Assembly: GCA_000969725.1 (NCBI GenBank)
Contig: JXSR01S005374.1
Strand: one strand, 5' to 3'
Source: Ophiothrix spiculata
Lineage: Eukaryota > Echinodermata > Ophiuroidea > Amphilepidida > Ophiotrichidae
DNA: 29,041 nt
Shown: positions 1-9,713 of the stretch, in pieces
Layout of the letters: each line of letters opens with the position of its first letter
Numbering within the stretch: position 1 is the first letter of the stretch
Program-made: the position numbers and the translations under genes
The notes under the pieces: model-generated
Told to the model about the DNA's origin: nothing
Seen by the model: the letters and a program-made list of their open reading frames with translations, nothing else
Databases searched by the model: none

Positions 1-241
1 CGTCATGTTGTCATAGTGAAGTGACAGAAGAGTATCAACACTGTATGGTATATTGGCTCAACCACTTAAAACTTTCAGACCTTCTTGCTATCTTAGAAGT
101 TTACTGATTGCATAATGTTTGGTACCAAAAAAATTCTACAAGTTTCCTTTATCAATACATATGTCTATAGTTGCCATGCGAATCCTGGTTTTAAAGTTAT
201 AAGCATTTAAAAATGGGTAGTTAATTTTTGGACACCCTGTA
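1..241. mobile_element. Right end of a mariner-like DNA element, cut by window start
   Basis: The segment ends in 'ggacaccctgta', the reverse complement of the 'tacagggtgtcc' that opens the element at 26961. About 130 bases (roughly 115-241) match the reverse complement of 26961-27090, and bases 1-170 match 27786-27955 in direct orientation, so this is a second copy of the same family. The TA at 240-241 fits the TA target duplication of the IS630-Tc1-mariner superfamily. The rest of the element lies outside the window. No coding capacity is seen here. Confidence 0.8.
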
Positions 242-770
242 TTAACCCTGGTTCTCCTGAGCTATTTTTTGTAACACGTCCTCCGAAGGAGGGGGTTGTT
301 GCAACCCCCCTAATATTTCAGAACGGAACCCCCTATGAACTTGGTTTTGCTATTAATAGATTGGTATGATCCTTCCCTATCCAGCATTACCAAGATAATC
401 AAAATCGGCAAAGGCATTACGTAATTATGACGTCATAAAGTACTTTCGGATTGGAAAATCAGGCAAAATTGCATCATGGCAAAAATGGCCGCCAAAATCA
501 AAATTTTGCTATAAAAGTTTTTTCATCGGATTTTTTGCTAACTAAGAAGGAAAATGATGATTTTAACATGTCTTGTAAGTTTGAGTCTTTTTTAGACATG
601 CATAAATTTTTCAAAATGGCGACTTAAAAATTTCCGGGATTTCACCAACCCCCTCCCTCCACCCCAACATTGACAGCCTACCCTAACCCCAACTTAGGTG
701 GTACCCCCTACTTTTTTCATCAAAATGACCGCACAGGATGTAAAAGAGATTACCCAAATGCCTCGACCGG

Positions 771-1166
771 TTGCTTTCTCTTGAAACAGGTGATACATGT
801 ATTGTTTGCTCAAAACTTATTAGAACATGTCATAAGGATATTTGTTGTAAAATATGTATGGGTTTTATTCACAAAAAATGTACTAAATTTAAACAAAGAC
901 AACTACGATGTTTAGATCCAAAGGATTGGGTATGTAAAAAATGTGAAAATAGTCAAGATATTTCTGATTCAGATATTGATACGTCACTTGACAAGTTAAA
1001 TATGACAAATTCCTTTAATGTCACAGATGTGGATTTTAAAAGATATGACGACATGATTTTTAATCCGATGAGATTAGAAAACAATTCAAATAGTAAAGCC
1101 TACAATGATATATCCAGCAATAACAACTTGCATAAATGTTCTTATATTATACCAGAACAATTGTAA
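771..1166 (+). pseudogene. N-terminal PHD-type zinc finger region of the LINE
   Basis: The 131-codon open frame has Cys-x2-Cys, then adjacent Cys residues and Cys-x2-Met, 'FIHKKC', and 'WVCKKC', spaced like the C4HC3 PHD fingers found at the N terminus of many CR1/L2 LINE proteins. The finger covers roughly residues 10-55; the rest is Asn/Asp/Ser-rich linker. The frame has no ATG at its beginning (it opens at TTG, partly in the flanking MITE), so the true start is missing. It ends in TAA at 1164-1166 while the endonuclease continues in another frame from about 1136. This suggests one frameshift separating a PHD-endonuclease-RT polyprotein, although two separate ORFs cannot be excluded. In this family the finger probably binds nucleic acid or chromatin; that is inference. 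Confidence 0.75.
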
Positions 1167-1790
1167 ATGACCACGAAAGAAATTTTGATCAACTTAACTT
1201 CCTTAATGTTAATATAAGAAGCATATCAAAAAACTTTGATTCTTTCAGAGAATGTGTAAAATCATTAAATTGTGATTTCACTGTAATGGGGGTTTCTGAA
1301 ACCCATCTGAAAGATAAACCTCATGAATTCTATATATTGACGGGTACAATATCGAATACAAAAACAGGATAAATCGAGGTAAAGGGGTGTATGTATGTAT
1401 GTATCCGAAAAAGTAAAATATAAATTACGGGAAGATCTTTGCCTAGCAAATTCAAATTTCGAATCTTGTTTCACAGAAATAGACAACGGTAATCAGAGTA
1501 AAAATACACATAATTGGCGATTTCAATATTGATCTTCTTAAAACTGAAACTGACAAACCTACTCATGATTATCTAGAACTCGTGTATTCCTACTCAATGA
1601 ACCCATCAGTCTATAAACCTACTAGAATAACTGCTACATCAGCAGTTTCTATCAGCTACTTGAATTGACAATATACTCACAAATAATGAATATATTATTC
1701 GAAGTAGCATAATAGTTACTGACATTAGTGATCATCTACCGACAATTTTATCATGCAACCCCTGTAGTTCGTAAAAAAATATACCTAATC
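1136..1790 (+). pseudogene. LINE AP-type endonuclease domain, frameshifted
   Basis: The first 78 codons read 'LNVNIRSISKNFDSF' and 'VMGVSETHL', the N-terminal Asn and the Glu-containing motif of AP-endonuclease-like LINE nucleases. After a stop near 1372, pieces follow in other frames: 'GKGVCMYVSEKVKYKL' near 1380-1430, 'GDFNIDLLK' near 1516-1542 (the Asp/Asn motif), and 'SDHLP' at about 1727-1741 (the C-terminal Asp-His motif). The domain is therefore complete in order but spread over all three frames with several indels and in-frame stops. It would nick the insertion target in a working element; this copy cannot. Confidence 0.8.
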
Positions 1791-1996
1791 AAGATCAAAA
1801 ATATGTATATAAAAGGAAAATGTGTACTGAACATGTAAGTATTTTAAACAAAGATTGTCAAAAGTAAAATGGAAAGAAATACTTAATGATAATGATGTAG
1901 ACGATGATTACAATGCATTTATCCAAACGTTTGAAAAATTATACGACAAGTGTATACCTTTAAAAAAAATACCATCTTAAAAGGAAAACGGATCCG

Positions 1997-4008
1997 TTGT
2001 CACCTTGGATCACAAAGGGCTTATTAAAAAGTATTAATAAGAAAAAGAAATTATACAAATCTTATATTCAAAAACCTACCAAAGGCAATCTACAAAAATT
2101 CAAAACCTACAAAAACAAATTGAACATGCTTATACGGAAATCAAAAAGAATGTATTTATTCAAAAAATTTGAAAAATCAAAAAATGATATGAAACAGACT
2201 AGGAAAGAAATAAACGCTGTAATTGGCAAGAGTAAAATGCAGTCATACCAGTGTAAGGTCCAAGGTGACAGTTGTTTAATTACGGATCCACAGGACATCT
2301 CTAACAAATTTAATGACTATTTTGTTAATATTGGGCCAAGACTTGCATCGGAAATACAAAAAAATTGCAAAGAATATTATGACTACTTGGACAAAATGAT
2401 ATCTAGTAACATGTATCTGGCACCTATTGTTGAATCGGATATTTTGAAGATTATTGACAAATTTGATCCAAGCAAAAGCGCCGGTTATGACAATATTGGA
2501 AACAGTATAATGAAGAAAGTGTGTAATGAAATTGTAGAACCCCTAACAAGTATATTCAATTTATTTATTTCATTTGGAATCGTCCCAGATAAACTCAAAA
2601 TAGCAAAGGTTATACCAATATATAAAAAAATCAAATGTTAATGTATTTTCAAACTACCGCCGTGTATCGCTTCTGCACTGTTTTTCAAAAATCCTTGAAA
2701 GACTTATATTTAACCGATGTATTAACTATATAGATAATAACACAATTTTAAATAACAAACAGTTTGGCTTTCGCCCAAAGCACTCAACATACATGGCTAT
2801 TGAGCAACTTGTTGATAAGGTAAACACTGCCGTTGAACAAAATAAAAAAAACAATGAGTATATTTCTTGACCTATCTAAGGCCTTCGATACAATTGATCA
2901 CGAAATATTTAAATCACGTAAATTAGAATATTATAGATTTCGTGGCATTGTACTTGATTGGTTTAGGAGCTATCTTAGAAATAGAAAACAATTTGTATAT
3001 TACAATAAGTACAATTCAGATATGAAAAATATTACATGTGGTGTCCCCCAGGGATCTATTTTGGGACCGTTACTTTTTATACTGTATGTAAATGACATAA
3101 CAAATACACCATCTATTCTAGACTTCATATTGTTTGCTGATGACACCACTATTCTTTACTCCAATAAGGATATTAAAAATAATATGAATGTTGTAAATAA
3201 AGAACTGATCGAAGTAAGCAACTGGTTTAAGGCAAACAAATTATCTGTTAATACCACAAAAACAAATTACATGATCATGGGAACATCTCACATGACTTCA
3301 TCCAAATCCCAGGAAAATATAAATGTTACCTTAAACGACACTGAATTAGAGAGAGTTAAAAAAACTAAATTTCTGGGTGTTTTGATTGATGAATGTCTTA
3401 CATGGAAATATCATATCGACTGCATTTCAAAAACTATATCCAGGAATATTGGTGTCATGAACAAACTAAAGTACTCCATTCTAACTCGTATTCTTCATAC
3501 CCTGTACTGCTCATTAGTATCAGCATATCTTAACTATGCAATCGTAATATTGTGAAATACTTGTAATTCTTACCTTGATAAACTAATAAAATTGCAAAAA
3601 TGGGCAATAAGAACGGTTGCTGGTAGTCACTACCGAGGCCATGCGGCACCACTTTTTGAAAAACACAATATTTTAACCGTAACAGATGCGTATACTCTTG
3701 AGCTTGGGGTTTTCATGTTAAAATACCACATTAGTGATTTACCTGTAGTTTTCAATGAATATTTTAATAGTCGTTCTGATATACATAATTATCAAACAAG
3801 ACATGCAAATGATCTTAACATCGCCTTAAATAAAAAATCATTTAGTGATAAAGCTATCCGTACAAGTGGTCCTATCCTTTGGAATTCATTATCACGTGAA
3901 ATAAAAAATTGCAATAATGTGAAACAGTTTCGAATCAACTTAAGCAAAATATTATTCTTAATTATAAGTAAGTTTTTGAGCATGTCCCTGTTTAGTCTTG
4001 TTTGGTAG
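1997..4008 (+). pseudogene. LINE reverse transcriptase with two frameshifts and one nonsense codon
   Basis: Three frames carry one RT. 1997-2641 holds the N-terminal part ending 'KIAKVIPIYK'. 2637-2860 continues as 'NYRRVSLLHCFSKILE' and 'NKQFGFRPKHST'. 2833-3555 has 'FLDLSKAFDTID' (catalytic Asp), 'GVPQGSILGPLLFILYVND' and the 'FADDT' catalytic pair, then 'TKFLGVLID'. A TGA at 3553-3555 stands where relatives have Trp (Ile-Trp-Gly-Asn), and the same frame resumes as 'LDKLIKLQKWAIR' to 4008. Both shifts (near 2630 and near 2850) lie at A-rich runs. The C-terminal block is typical of CR1/L2. Enzyme role: target-primed reverse transcription of LINE RNA. No RNase H region is seen. Confidence 0.92.
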
Positions 4009-4159
4009 TTGTGCTGTCGGTTTTTTTTTTATCTTAAACCAATGTCTGTAACTTTTTGGTGTATCCCATATAGGGATGGACATTCAACAGGCCTTATTGG
4101 CCTTCCGGTCCTTTCCTCCATAAGGTTTTTTTTTTGATGTTATTTTATTTGTTCTTATG

Positions 4160-4194
4160 AATTTTTATGGAAATAAAGAATCCGAATCTGAATC
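4160..4194 (+). other. 3' tail of the LINE with AATAAA and 'gaatc' repeats
   Basis: An AATAAA is directly followed by three near-tandem 'gaatc' words and then by sequence belonging to the interrupted MITE. CR1/L2-type LINEs commonly end in short microsatellite-like repeats rather than a long poly(A). The switch to MITE sequence at about 4195 is set by comparison with 15549-15964. Confidence 0.7.
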
Positions 4195-4256
4195 GTGTTT
4201 TTATGAAGCGGGGAAAAACCTTAGGGAACAACCCCCCTTCGGAGGACAAGGGTTAA

Positions 4257-5750
4257 GGACGTGGTGGTCCAGTTTAACAAAGGCATACTCAAATGTGTAA
4301 AATGAGTCACATATCGGTTGCACTTTTCAAAAATGACATTTAAAAAATAAGTTAGTTATCGGTCACCAAAACGTGTTGCATTTACAGGTTTACTCATCAT
4401 GCTCTACATGTAGTACATTGTATGACACACGTTTCCCCTCTTTGACCAATAAAAAGACAGTACGTGCTTATAAATATTCAAGAGAGATGTAGTAATAAAA
4501 ACTACCACCTTGGAAGCAGCTTTTGACCGGCCAATGATTTGATATGATTGCTTCATGAATATTTATGAGGTGTAATAAGTTTTACTATTGCCAGAATGAA
4601 AAAGCAGTCAATATTTGTTTTATACTGGTTTTGTTTTGAGCAGGCAATAGTATAATACACAAAACAACAAAAATGGGTCAAAAACGTGACTTTTAGGTCA
4701 AATTTGATTTGACCCCGCCTTGTTCAAGGTCACTTCTCTATTCAAGTTGAGTGGTCATATGTAATGTTTATCTGTAGTAGAGTGATAAGCAGGTGATTGA
4801 ATTGGTGATTGGTGATCTCAAAACCATGAAGATTCGCTTCGGGCATATTCATGCTTTTTAAAATCACTCGGGAAAATAATTTAAACCATGCCCCTCAAAG
4901 CAGTCAATATTTGTATATTATTGCCCCAAAGTGAATTTGAGTCTATATGTGACCCGCCATATCGAAAAGTACCTTAAGGCTGGGGAAGAAAAAATTTATC
5001 ATTTTTTTGAGCAAAATATTACTCAATAGTTGAGTAAGAAATTTGTACTCGGAAGCAGGAGTAAACAATGTTACTATTGTAAATAAGTACCAATTACTCG
5101 ATTTTTGTGAGAAATATCAATTCATCAGAAGTGGTTTTTTTTTCAGTGCTGGTTATTTTGACACCTAAAATATTAATTACAGTCTTGCAAAAACCAATAT
5201 TTCAGCAATAAAATGATCAGCAACTTTGAACAGCACTGTTAAAACAAACAAAACTAGATAGGTTCCTAGCTTTTCTTTTGAGTGAATGGTGTGTTGAAAG
5301 GGTTATTTTGGTAGGATTTAGTTGGAAGAAGAATTCATGTCTTCACTGTTTAAACTATTTTTTTTCTATTTATTGGCCGTTGTTGCACTGGACCCTAGCG
5401 GAACCTTACGAACATCGACCAGCAATACTTTACAAGCAGGTGACGGTTACATTCCCGTTTATTAGAATATGGGTTATTTCTCTGGCAGCGTGTAGTGAAT
5501 ACCGATAATGTATACCTTATATGAGTTGTTAAACGTATGTTTTGGTGTTGATGGTCATATAAAACCTTCAGGTATATATCATTTGACATAAGGTGCACTG
5601 TAGCGAGTGTGCAAAAAGAGGGTTAGTGCACGATACTGCAACAACCACTTTATATTTTCAACAAATTAGAAATATTGACCATACCGGATCTACTTCTTGC
5701 TCAAATATATGCCTGTCACAATCAGCAAAAATAATGCTTTTAATACATTG
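4257..5750. other. Non-coding stretch without a recognised gene
   Basis: No ORF here has recognisable motifs. An 18-base direct repeat, 'aaagcagtcaatatttgt', occurs at 4601-4618 and 4897-4914, about 296 bases apart. Short 'actc/gagt'-rich words near 5020-5100 resemble those at 11325-11450, hinting at an old shared repeat. The short ORFs at 5278-5598 lack any supporting feature. Confidence 0.5.
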
Positions 5751-5921
5751 GCCCGTATTCCAGAATGGTGTTTAGCTATTGGAAACACGGTTCAAGTTTA
5801 CTTTCCAGGAAATGATGATACGTACTGTCGCAGCTTCAAAGTGGAACATTTCAATGAGCCATGATGTTGGCGAGAAATTACAACCAGGGATTAGCTAGAC
5901 ACGTTTCTGGAATACGAACCC
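5751..5921. mobile_element. Small MITE with about 33-bp inverted ends
   Basis: The left end 'gcccgtattccagaa' is matched by the inverted right end 'ttctggaatacgaaccc', and the match continues with gaps through 'gtgtttagcta' against the reverse complement of 'tagctagacac'. The whole is about 171 bp. No clear target duplication is visible. Similar '(c)gtattccagaa' ends occur as dispersed repeats in marine invertebrates; that is recollection, not a search. Confidence 0.6.
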
Positions 5922-6327
5922 TTACGTCTTAACTCTCCTAAAAGTTCACGTTAATCTATCATCTACATTGGTTCAAAACGTGTCACATGCCAATTTACCG
6001 TATGTGAACGGTGTAAAAATTGAAGCTGATCAACGGTTTATTAGACTGCACTTTGAAGAAAAAAAAAATGAAATATCTGGAATAGTAGGCCTATTTTTAA
6101 AATCAATGTTGGCCCCCGGAGTTGGCCCTTTGGATGCCGACATCAAAATTACTGTAAAAAGTGTAAAAACATGTTTAGATAAGGAAGTGTTTAGAGTATT
6201 GACACTGATGTTTAGAAATCAAACATCAGTGTTTAGTGAAATGACACACGATGATATTTTGATGCCAAAATCTAATTTGTTTGAAAACTTTGGATTTATC
6301 AAACATTTTCAAGTTTTTTCCCCGTAA
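5899..6327 (+). CDS. Unassigned open frame of about 143 codons, doubtful
   Basis: The frame is open from just after a TAG at 5896-5898 to TAA at 6325-6327. The first in-frame ATG comes late, within the segment reading 'FLKSMLAPGVGPLD', so it could only be an internal exon or a chance ORF. I recognise no domain. It overlaps the right end of the MITE at 5751-5921 and contains the perfect hairpin at 6202-6232, both of which argue against conserved coding. No strong splice acceptor is visible at its start. Confidence 0.15.
   Translation, partial: TRFWNTNPYVLTLLKVHVNLSSTLVQNVSHANLPYVNGVKIEADQRFIRLHFEEKKNEISGIVGLFLKSMLAPGVGPLDADIKITVKSVKTCLDKEVFRVLTLMFRNQTSVFSEMTHDDILMPKSNLFENFGFIKHFQVFSP
6202..6232. 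repeat. Perfect 12-bp inverted repeat with 7-base loop
   Basis: 'acactgatgttt' (6202-6213) is followed by the 7-base loop 'agaaatc' and its exact reverse complement 'aaacatcagtgt' (6221-6232). It would fold as a stable hairpin in DNA or RNA. No associated gene is recognised. Confidence 0.8.
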
Positions 6328-8515
6328 AATATATTTTACCTGTGCTCGGTCCACTGTGGGAGAAAATACACTGAGATTCACCATACCCCTGTTCTTACAT
6401 TGCGAAAAACATCAAGAAAATACTGAAGCAATGTTAAGCAAAATGACAATGATTTAACAAATGCCCCTTCATGACTTGAGGACCCAATGATCCTTTTAGC
6501 AACAGTTTCGTAAGTTTAAAGCAATATAATTCATAATAAAAACGCATTTTTTGGGTCCATCTGTACACTGTTTATTGACCTACGCAGATTGTATCCACTT
6601 AATTAAGTTGACCAGAACTAATAAGTAAATAACTTATAAAGGTTCACAATGTTCTATTTAACATAACAAAGGAGCCCTATGACACACCTGTTCTCTGTTT
6701 ATTTAGCTCAAGATTGTTTACATACCATGGGTATAATGTGAAATGAAACCGCTCATGCACCTGATATATCTTTCACAGCTTTAATGGCAAGTTTCCCTTA
6801 TAATGGGAACGATTCGCTATTTCATTTCAAAATTGCACAAAAATGGTAATCAGTCAATCTTTAAAATGAAATCATGATGACAATTACAAAAAAAACAACT
6901 TAAGCATTTCATTTGATCAGATTCATGAAAACAAAATTCATTCTAGAAACACCCAAAATGCCGTGTAAAAGCCTACACAAATTGGAATGAGCAACCAGGG
7001 AGGTCAGGCAATTGCCAGGGGAAGGTGGAATAGAATTCGAACAACATCAATGCGCCATTGTACACAATGCAAAACTGAAAATCTAACAAAAAGTTGTGAT
7101 TCGTTCAGATAATGTAAAGCAATGTTTGTGTCAACCTAAATCCGCCGGAGTTGGTCGATCAACTCCATTGTGTCATTTTATATTGACTCTCTAGTAGGGG
7201 ACTCATTTATCTTGCTTTAGATTTATACGGACGAAACTTGCGTAGGCACAAACGGTTGTGCTCAGGTTTTGTGACGCAATTCCTACCCCCCCCCCCCCCG
7301 ACAATTGCCGTCTACGTGCACTGCCTTACAATCTTTAAAACTTCACTCCGTTCGTAATTACATGTACACAAGAATGGTTTTAGTTTTGGTCTTTTTTACA
7401 TCATTTTTAAAATGCAACATTAACAATAACAATTAAAACAATATGGACTTCTTTAACGCCACAATATGGAATGTATCATAAAATTCACAAAACTAAATAT
7501 TCAGCAATAATATAACATAATCATACACCTATTATAGGTTTACAAACGTTCATCAGAGTCTCGTGTATATCATACCTTCACATTTGACTTAAAATGGTCC
7601 CAATGTTCAACATGTTCAATGTCTTTAATGGCAAAAATATGATTAACTCATGATGTTCAAAATTGAAACAAATACAGTATGTGTGATTTGTTCCTTCAAC
7701 CTTAACACTTCTCCAAATTTCTCTCTTCCTCCTACTCATGTAAACATGGTAAAGTATCAGTATTGATATTTTAATACGCAGATTTTCTTTATCAATAATA
7801 ACATACGCTTGGTAGTTTCTGTACAATTTCAGCCAAACTGGTAGTGGTAGAGTCAATTCCATAGTCTAAGGACAAATAAATAAATACTTGATAAGTCACT
7901 GGTACCTTATCTTTGAATTTCACAAAATTACAATGTTTCACATTCTTGTGATAATTTGTGTGTAAGGGACAAAGATATAGTTAAAGGGACTGGCCTAGAT
8001 TCTTCCCACTATTTTTGCCTACATATTTTTACATGAATCGATAGAACATGTTTTATAACAAACAGGTAGTTTTCAATGATTTTGAGGAATATTGGAGAAA
8101 ATTGCAAACTTTTAATTTTTTACGCCGGCGCATAAAATAGTGTAAAAACAGTGTTTATAGTTTCAAAACTTAAAAAGATCTTGTTTCTACACCTGTGATG
8201 GGCAAACAAATTATTTTGAATGAAATTGTTTCTCTTTTATTAATATTTATTAAATTCTCTCCAGGAGCTTTGTTTGATCTTTTATCTTGTAAATCCATCT
8301 GAGGTACAAATTTAGGATCAGAAAGCAAAGGATAGTCTCACCACCACCATCAAAGAATGAATATTGCAAATTAATTCTCTCTCAGTTTGAGCCATTTCTG
8401 TGTAATTTTTTTAACTTTTGATTAGGATATTCTAAACTTTATTTAGAGCTTTTCCATAAGTTTTCAATTCTAAGTGGAATCTTGGCAATACTCTTTAAAG
8501 GGATAATCCGTAAAC
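6328..8515. other. Non-coding stretch with a 14-C run
   Basis: No recognisable gene is present apart from the doubtful minus-strand frame at 7578-7862. A run of 14 C lies at 7286-7299. The remainder is AT-rich unique-looking sequence with no repeat structure that I could confirm. Confidence 0.5.
7578..7862 (-). CDS. Possible exon or chance ORF, 94 codons
   Basis: On the minus strand an ATG at 7860-7862 opens a 94-codon frame. Just upstream on that strand is a pyrimidine-rich stretch ending 'atttgtccttag', an acceptable splice acceptor, so an internal exon is conceivable. The product is hydrophobic in the middle ('ISILILYHVYM') followed by a basic 'SRRKREIW'. I recognise no family, and no convincing donor site or neighbouring exon is seen. 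Confidence 0.15.
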   Translation of the reverse strand: MELTLPLPVWLKLYRNYQAYVIIDKENLRIKISILILYHVYMSRRKREIWRSVKVEGTNHTYCICFNFEHHELIIFLPLKTLNMLNIGTILSQM

Positions 8516-8715
8516 ATGGGTAGCAAAAATACCAGTAATTTCCCAGTGGCACCAACCATAAGCACCCTCCTCGGAATTCGGTCAGCAGTTAAAAGGACAC
8601 TAACTGCTTCCTTGGGCAAGAAACTTTACTCTACTTGCTCCGTGGTCGGACAGTCACGTAAAGCCGTGGGTCCCCTGTGCGAATGCTCCTTCATGGGGCG
8701 CTGCACACAGTGTAT
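8516..8715 (+). repeat. Probable dispersed repeat, non-coding
   Basis: This GC-richer patch includes 'ccttgggcaagaaacttta', a phrase I recall from dispersed repeats in marine animal genomes. A 94-codon ORF crosses it but has no domain and runs into the TIR-like 'gggttggcccc' of the next element, so I do not call a gene. Confidence 0.3.
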
Positions 8716-9706
8716 AGGGGAGGGTTGGGTGGGTTGGCCCCCCTTTTGTTTGAACGCCCTTGTATTGGAGAGGTTAAGGTCTAGAAGATTTTCCTGTTAA
8801 CACAAGATAGATATGTACCAAAGCTATGTTTTATGTGAATACTAAGACTCTGCGGCTTATCGTATTTAAATAATTAAAACAATAAAAAATGTTGTCAATA
8901 GGGCCAACTTACCCCGCATGCGGGGTAAGTTGGTCCACCCAGTGGGGTGAGTTGGCCCCATTTACAAAAAAAGAGTCGTACTCATTTTACCGTGATACAT
9001 TTCATACATTATGTTTTTTAAGTGAAGCACGGGAATGTTCTGCATACATAAATGTCCTTTTGAGATGAAATGCCATAATAAATTAATACAATATCGATCT
9101 TTTAAAAAGATACGTTGTGACCTACAGTGTTATCTGCATGCAATATATACAATATAGGCCTACCAGTGTCATTTAAGACTCCTTGCGTCTTGTTATACGC
9201 ATCTATTTACTTGTTTAGAATTAAAATCGTGTTAAAACGTCATTATGGTTTTGTGCTAGAGTCCGAGTAGGTTATCATACCATCTTGGGCAAATTCGCCA
9301 TAGGGCCAACTTACCCCATATGGTAGGGGGCCAACTCGTCCCGTAGTCCCAGTTTTGACTTAACTTCATGGTATACCAACAAAACAAAGGATAAAGTGGA
9401 TTTGATCCCATGACATGTTGGACATGTACCATAGCTCGTAATCAATAATAATAACTTGGACCAGCGAAGTAATATCTTGACACTAGTACAAAATTACGTT
9501 TGCTAAAAAAGTTTACTTAGGTAACTCAAAAACTCGTTTTACTGATAACTCACACAAAGAGATGAGCTGGGTTTTGTAAATTTTATGGTAAATTTGATGC
9601 ATTACATATGACCAAAAATCACCAGTAACATAATTCTTTCTAGGTGAGCAGAAACTCGTGGTGGGCCAACCCACCCCGAGGGCCAACCCTCCCCACCTTC
9701 CCCTAC
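8716..9706. mobile_element. Candidate DNA element with 'gggttggccc' inverted ends
   Basis: The left end (8716-8746) carries 'taggggagg' and 'gggtgggttggcccc'. The right end (9661-9706) carries the inverse, 'gggccaacccacccc', followed by 'ccttccccta'. Related words recur inside: a near-perfect 36-bp palindrome at 8901-8936, 'ggggtgagttggcccc' at 8943-8958, and 'gggccaacttacccc' at 9303-9317. No transposase is seen. A second right end follows the assembly gap at 11155-11252. The class is unknown, and boundaries are approximate. Confidence 0.5.
8901..8936. repeat. 36-bp near-perfect palindrome centred on GCATGC
   Basis: Positions 8904-8933 are a perfect 30-base palindrome whose arms read 'ccaacttaccccgca'. 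Adding three bases on each side gives one mismatch and two further pairs. It contains the 'ggggtaagttgg' word that recurs through 8716-9706. Confidence 0.9.
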
Positions 9707-9713
9707 CTGGTGA
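9617..9713. repeat. First copy of a ~97-bp direct repeat (element right end)
   Basis: The sequence from 'atcaccagtaacataattct' to 'ccttcccctac' recurs almost unchanged at 11155-11252. Differences are a 5-base insertion in the second copy and a few substitutions. It is the right end of the candidate element 8716-9706. Confidence 0.85.

Larger units (their letters stand above)
779..4194 (+). mobile_element. Non-LTR retrotransposon (CR1/L2-like LINE), nearly complete
   Basis: One unit carries, in order, a PHD-type zinc finger, an apurinic-type endonuclease, a reverse transcriptase and a CR1/L2-style C-terminal region, all on the plus strand. Its 3' end is a short tail with three 'gaatc' words just before 4194. 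The boundaries come from comparison with the related MITE copy at 15549-15964, in which sequence equivalent to 741-776 runs directly into sequence equivalent to 4195 onward. The 5' end probably lies within the first coding region because no ATG precedes the zinc finger, as expected for 5' truncation during target-primed reverse transcription. The limited number of breaks suggests a fairly young copy. The target-site duplication is not clear. Confidence 0.88.
242..4256. mobile_element. piggyBac-like MITE (TTAA-flanked) split by a nested LINE
   Basis: Seen: TTAA at 242-245 followed by CCCT, and AGGG followed by TTAA at 4253-4256. The two ends share an inverted 'gtcctccgaag' block and a G-run followed by 'ttgtt'; the left end has about 34 extra bases between CCCT and that block. 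Without the LINE the element would be about 590 bp (246-778 plus 4195-4252). A related uninterrupted copy in inverse orientation lies at 15549-15964 and joins the two halves. TTAA duplication with CCC-starting ends is the hallmark of piggyBac-like elements. No transposase is present, so it would be non-autonomous. The family assignment rests on ends only. Confidence 0.7.

Noticed and set aside
670..915. 81-codon ORF upstream of the LINE
   Set aside because: It starts in the MITE and crosses the insertion point in a frame different from the PHD finger.
4440..4485. Promoter-like 'gaccaat' followed by 'ttataaat' about 30 bases on
   Set aside because: Such words are common by chance in AT-rich DNA, and no gene or transcript start follows.
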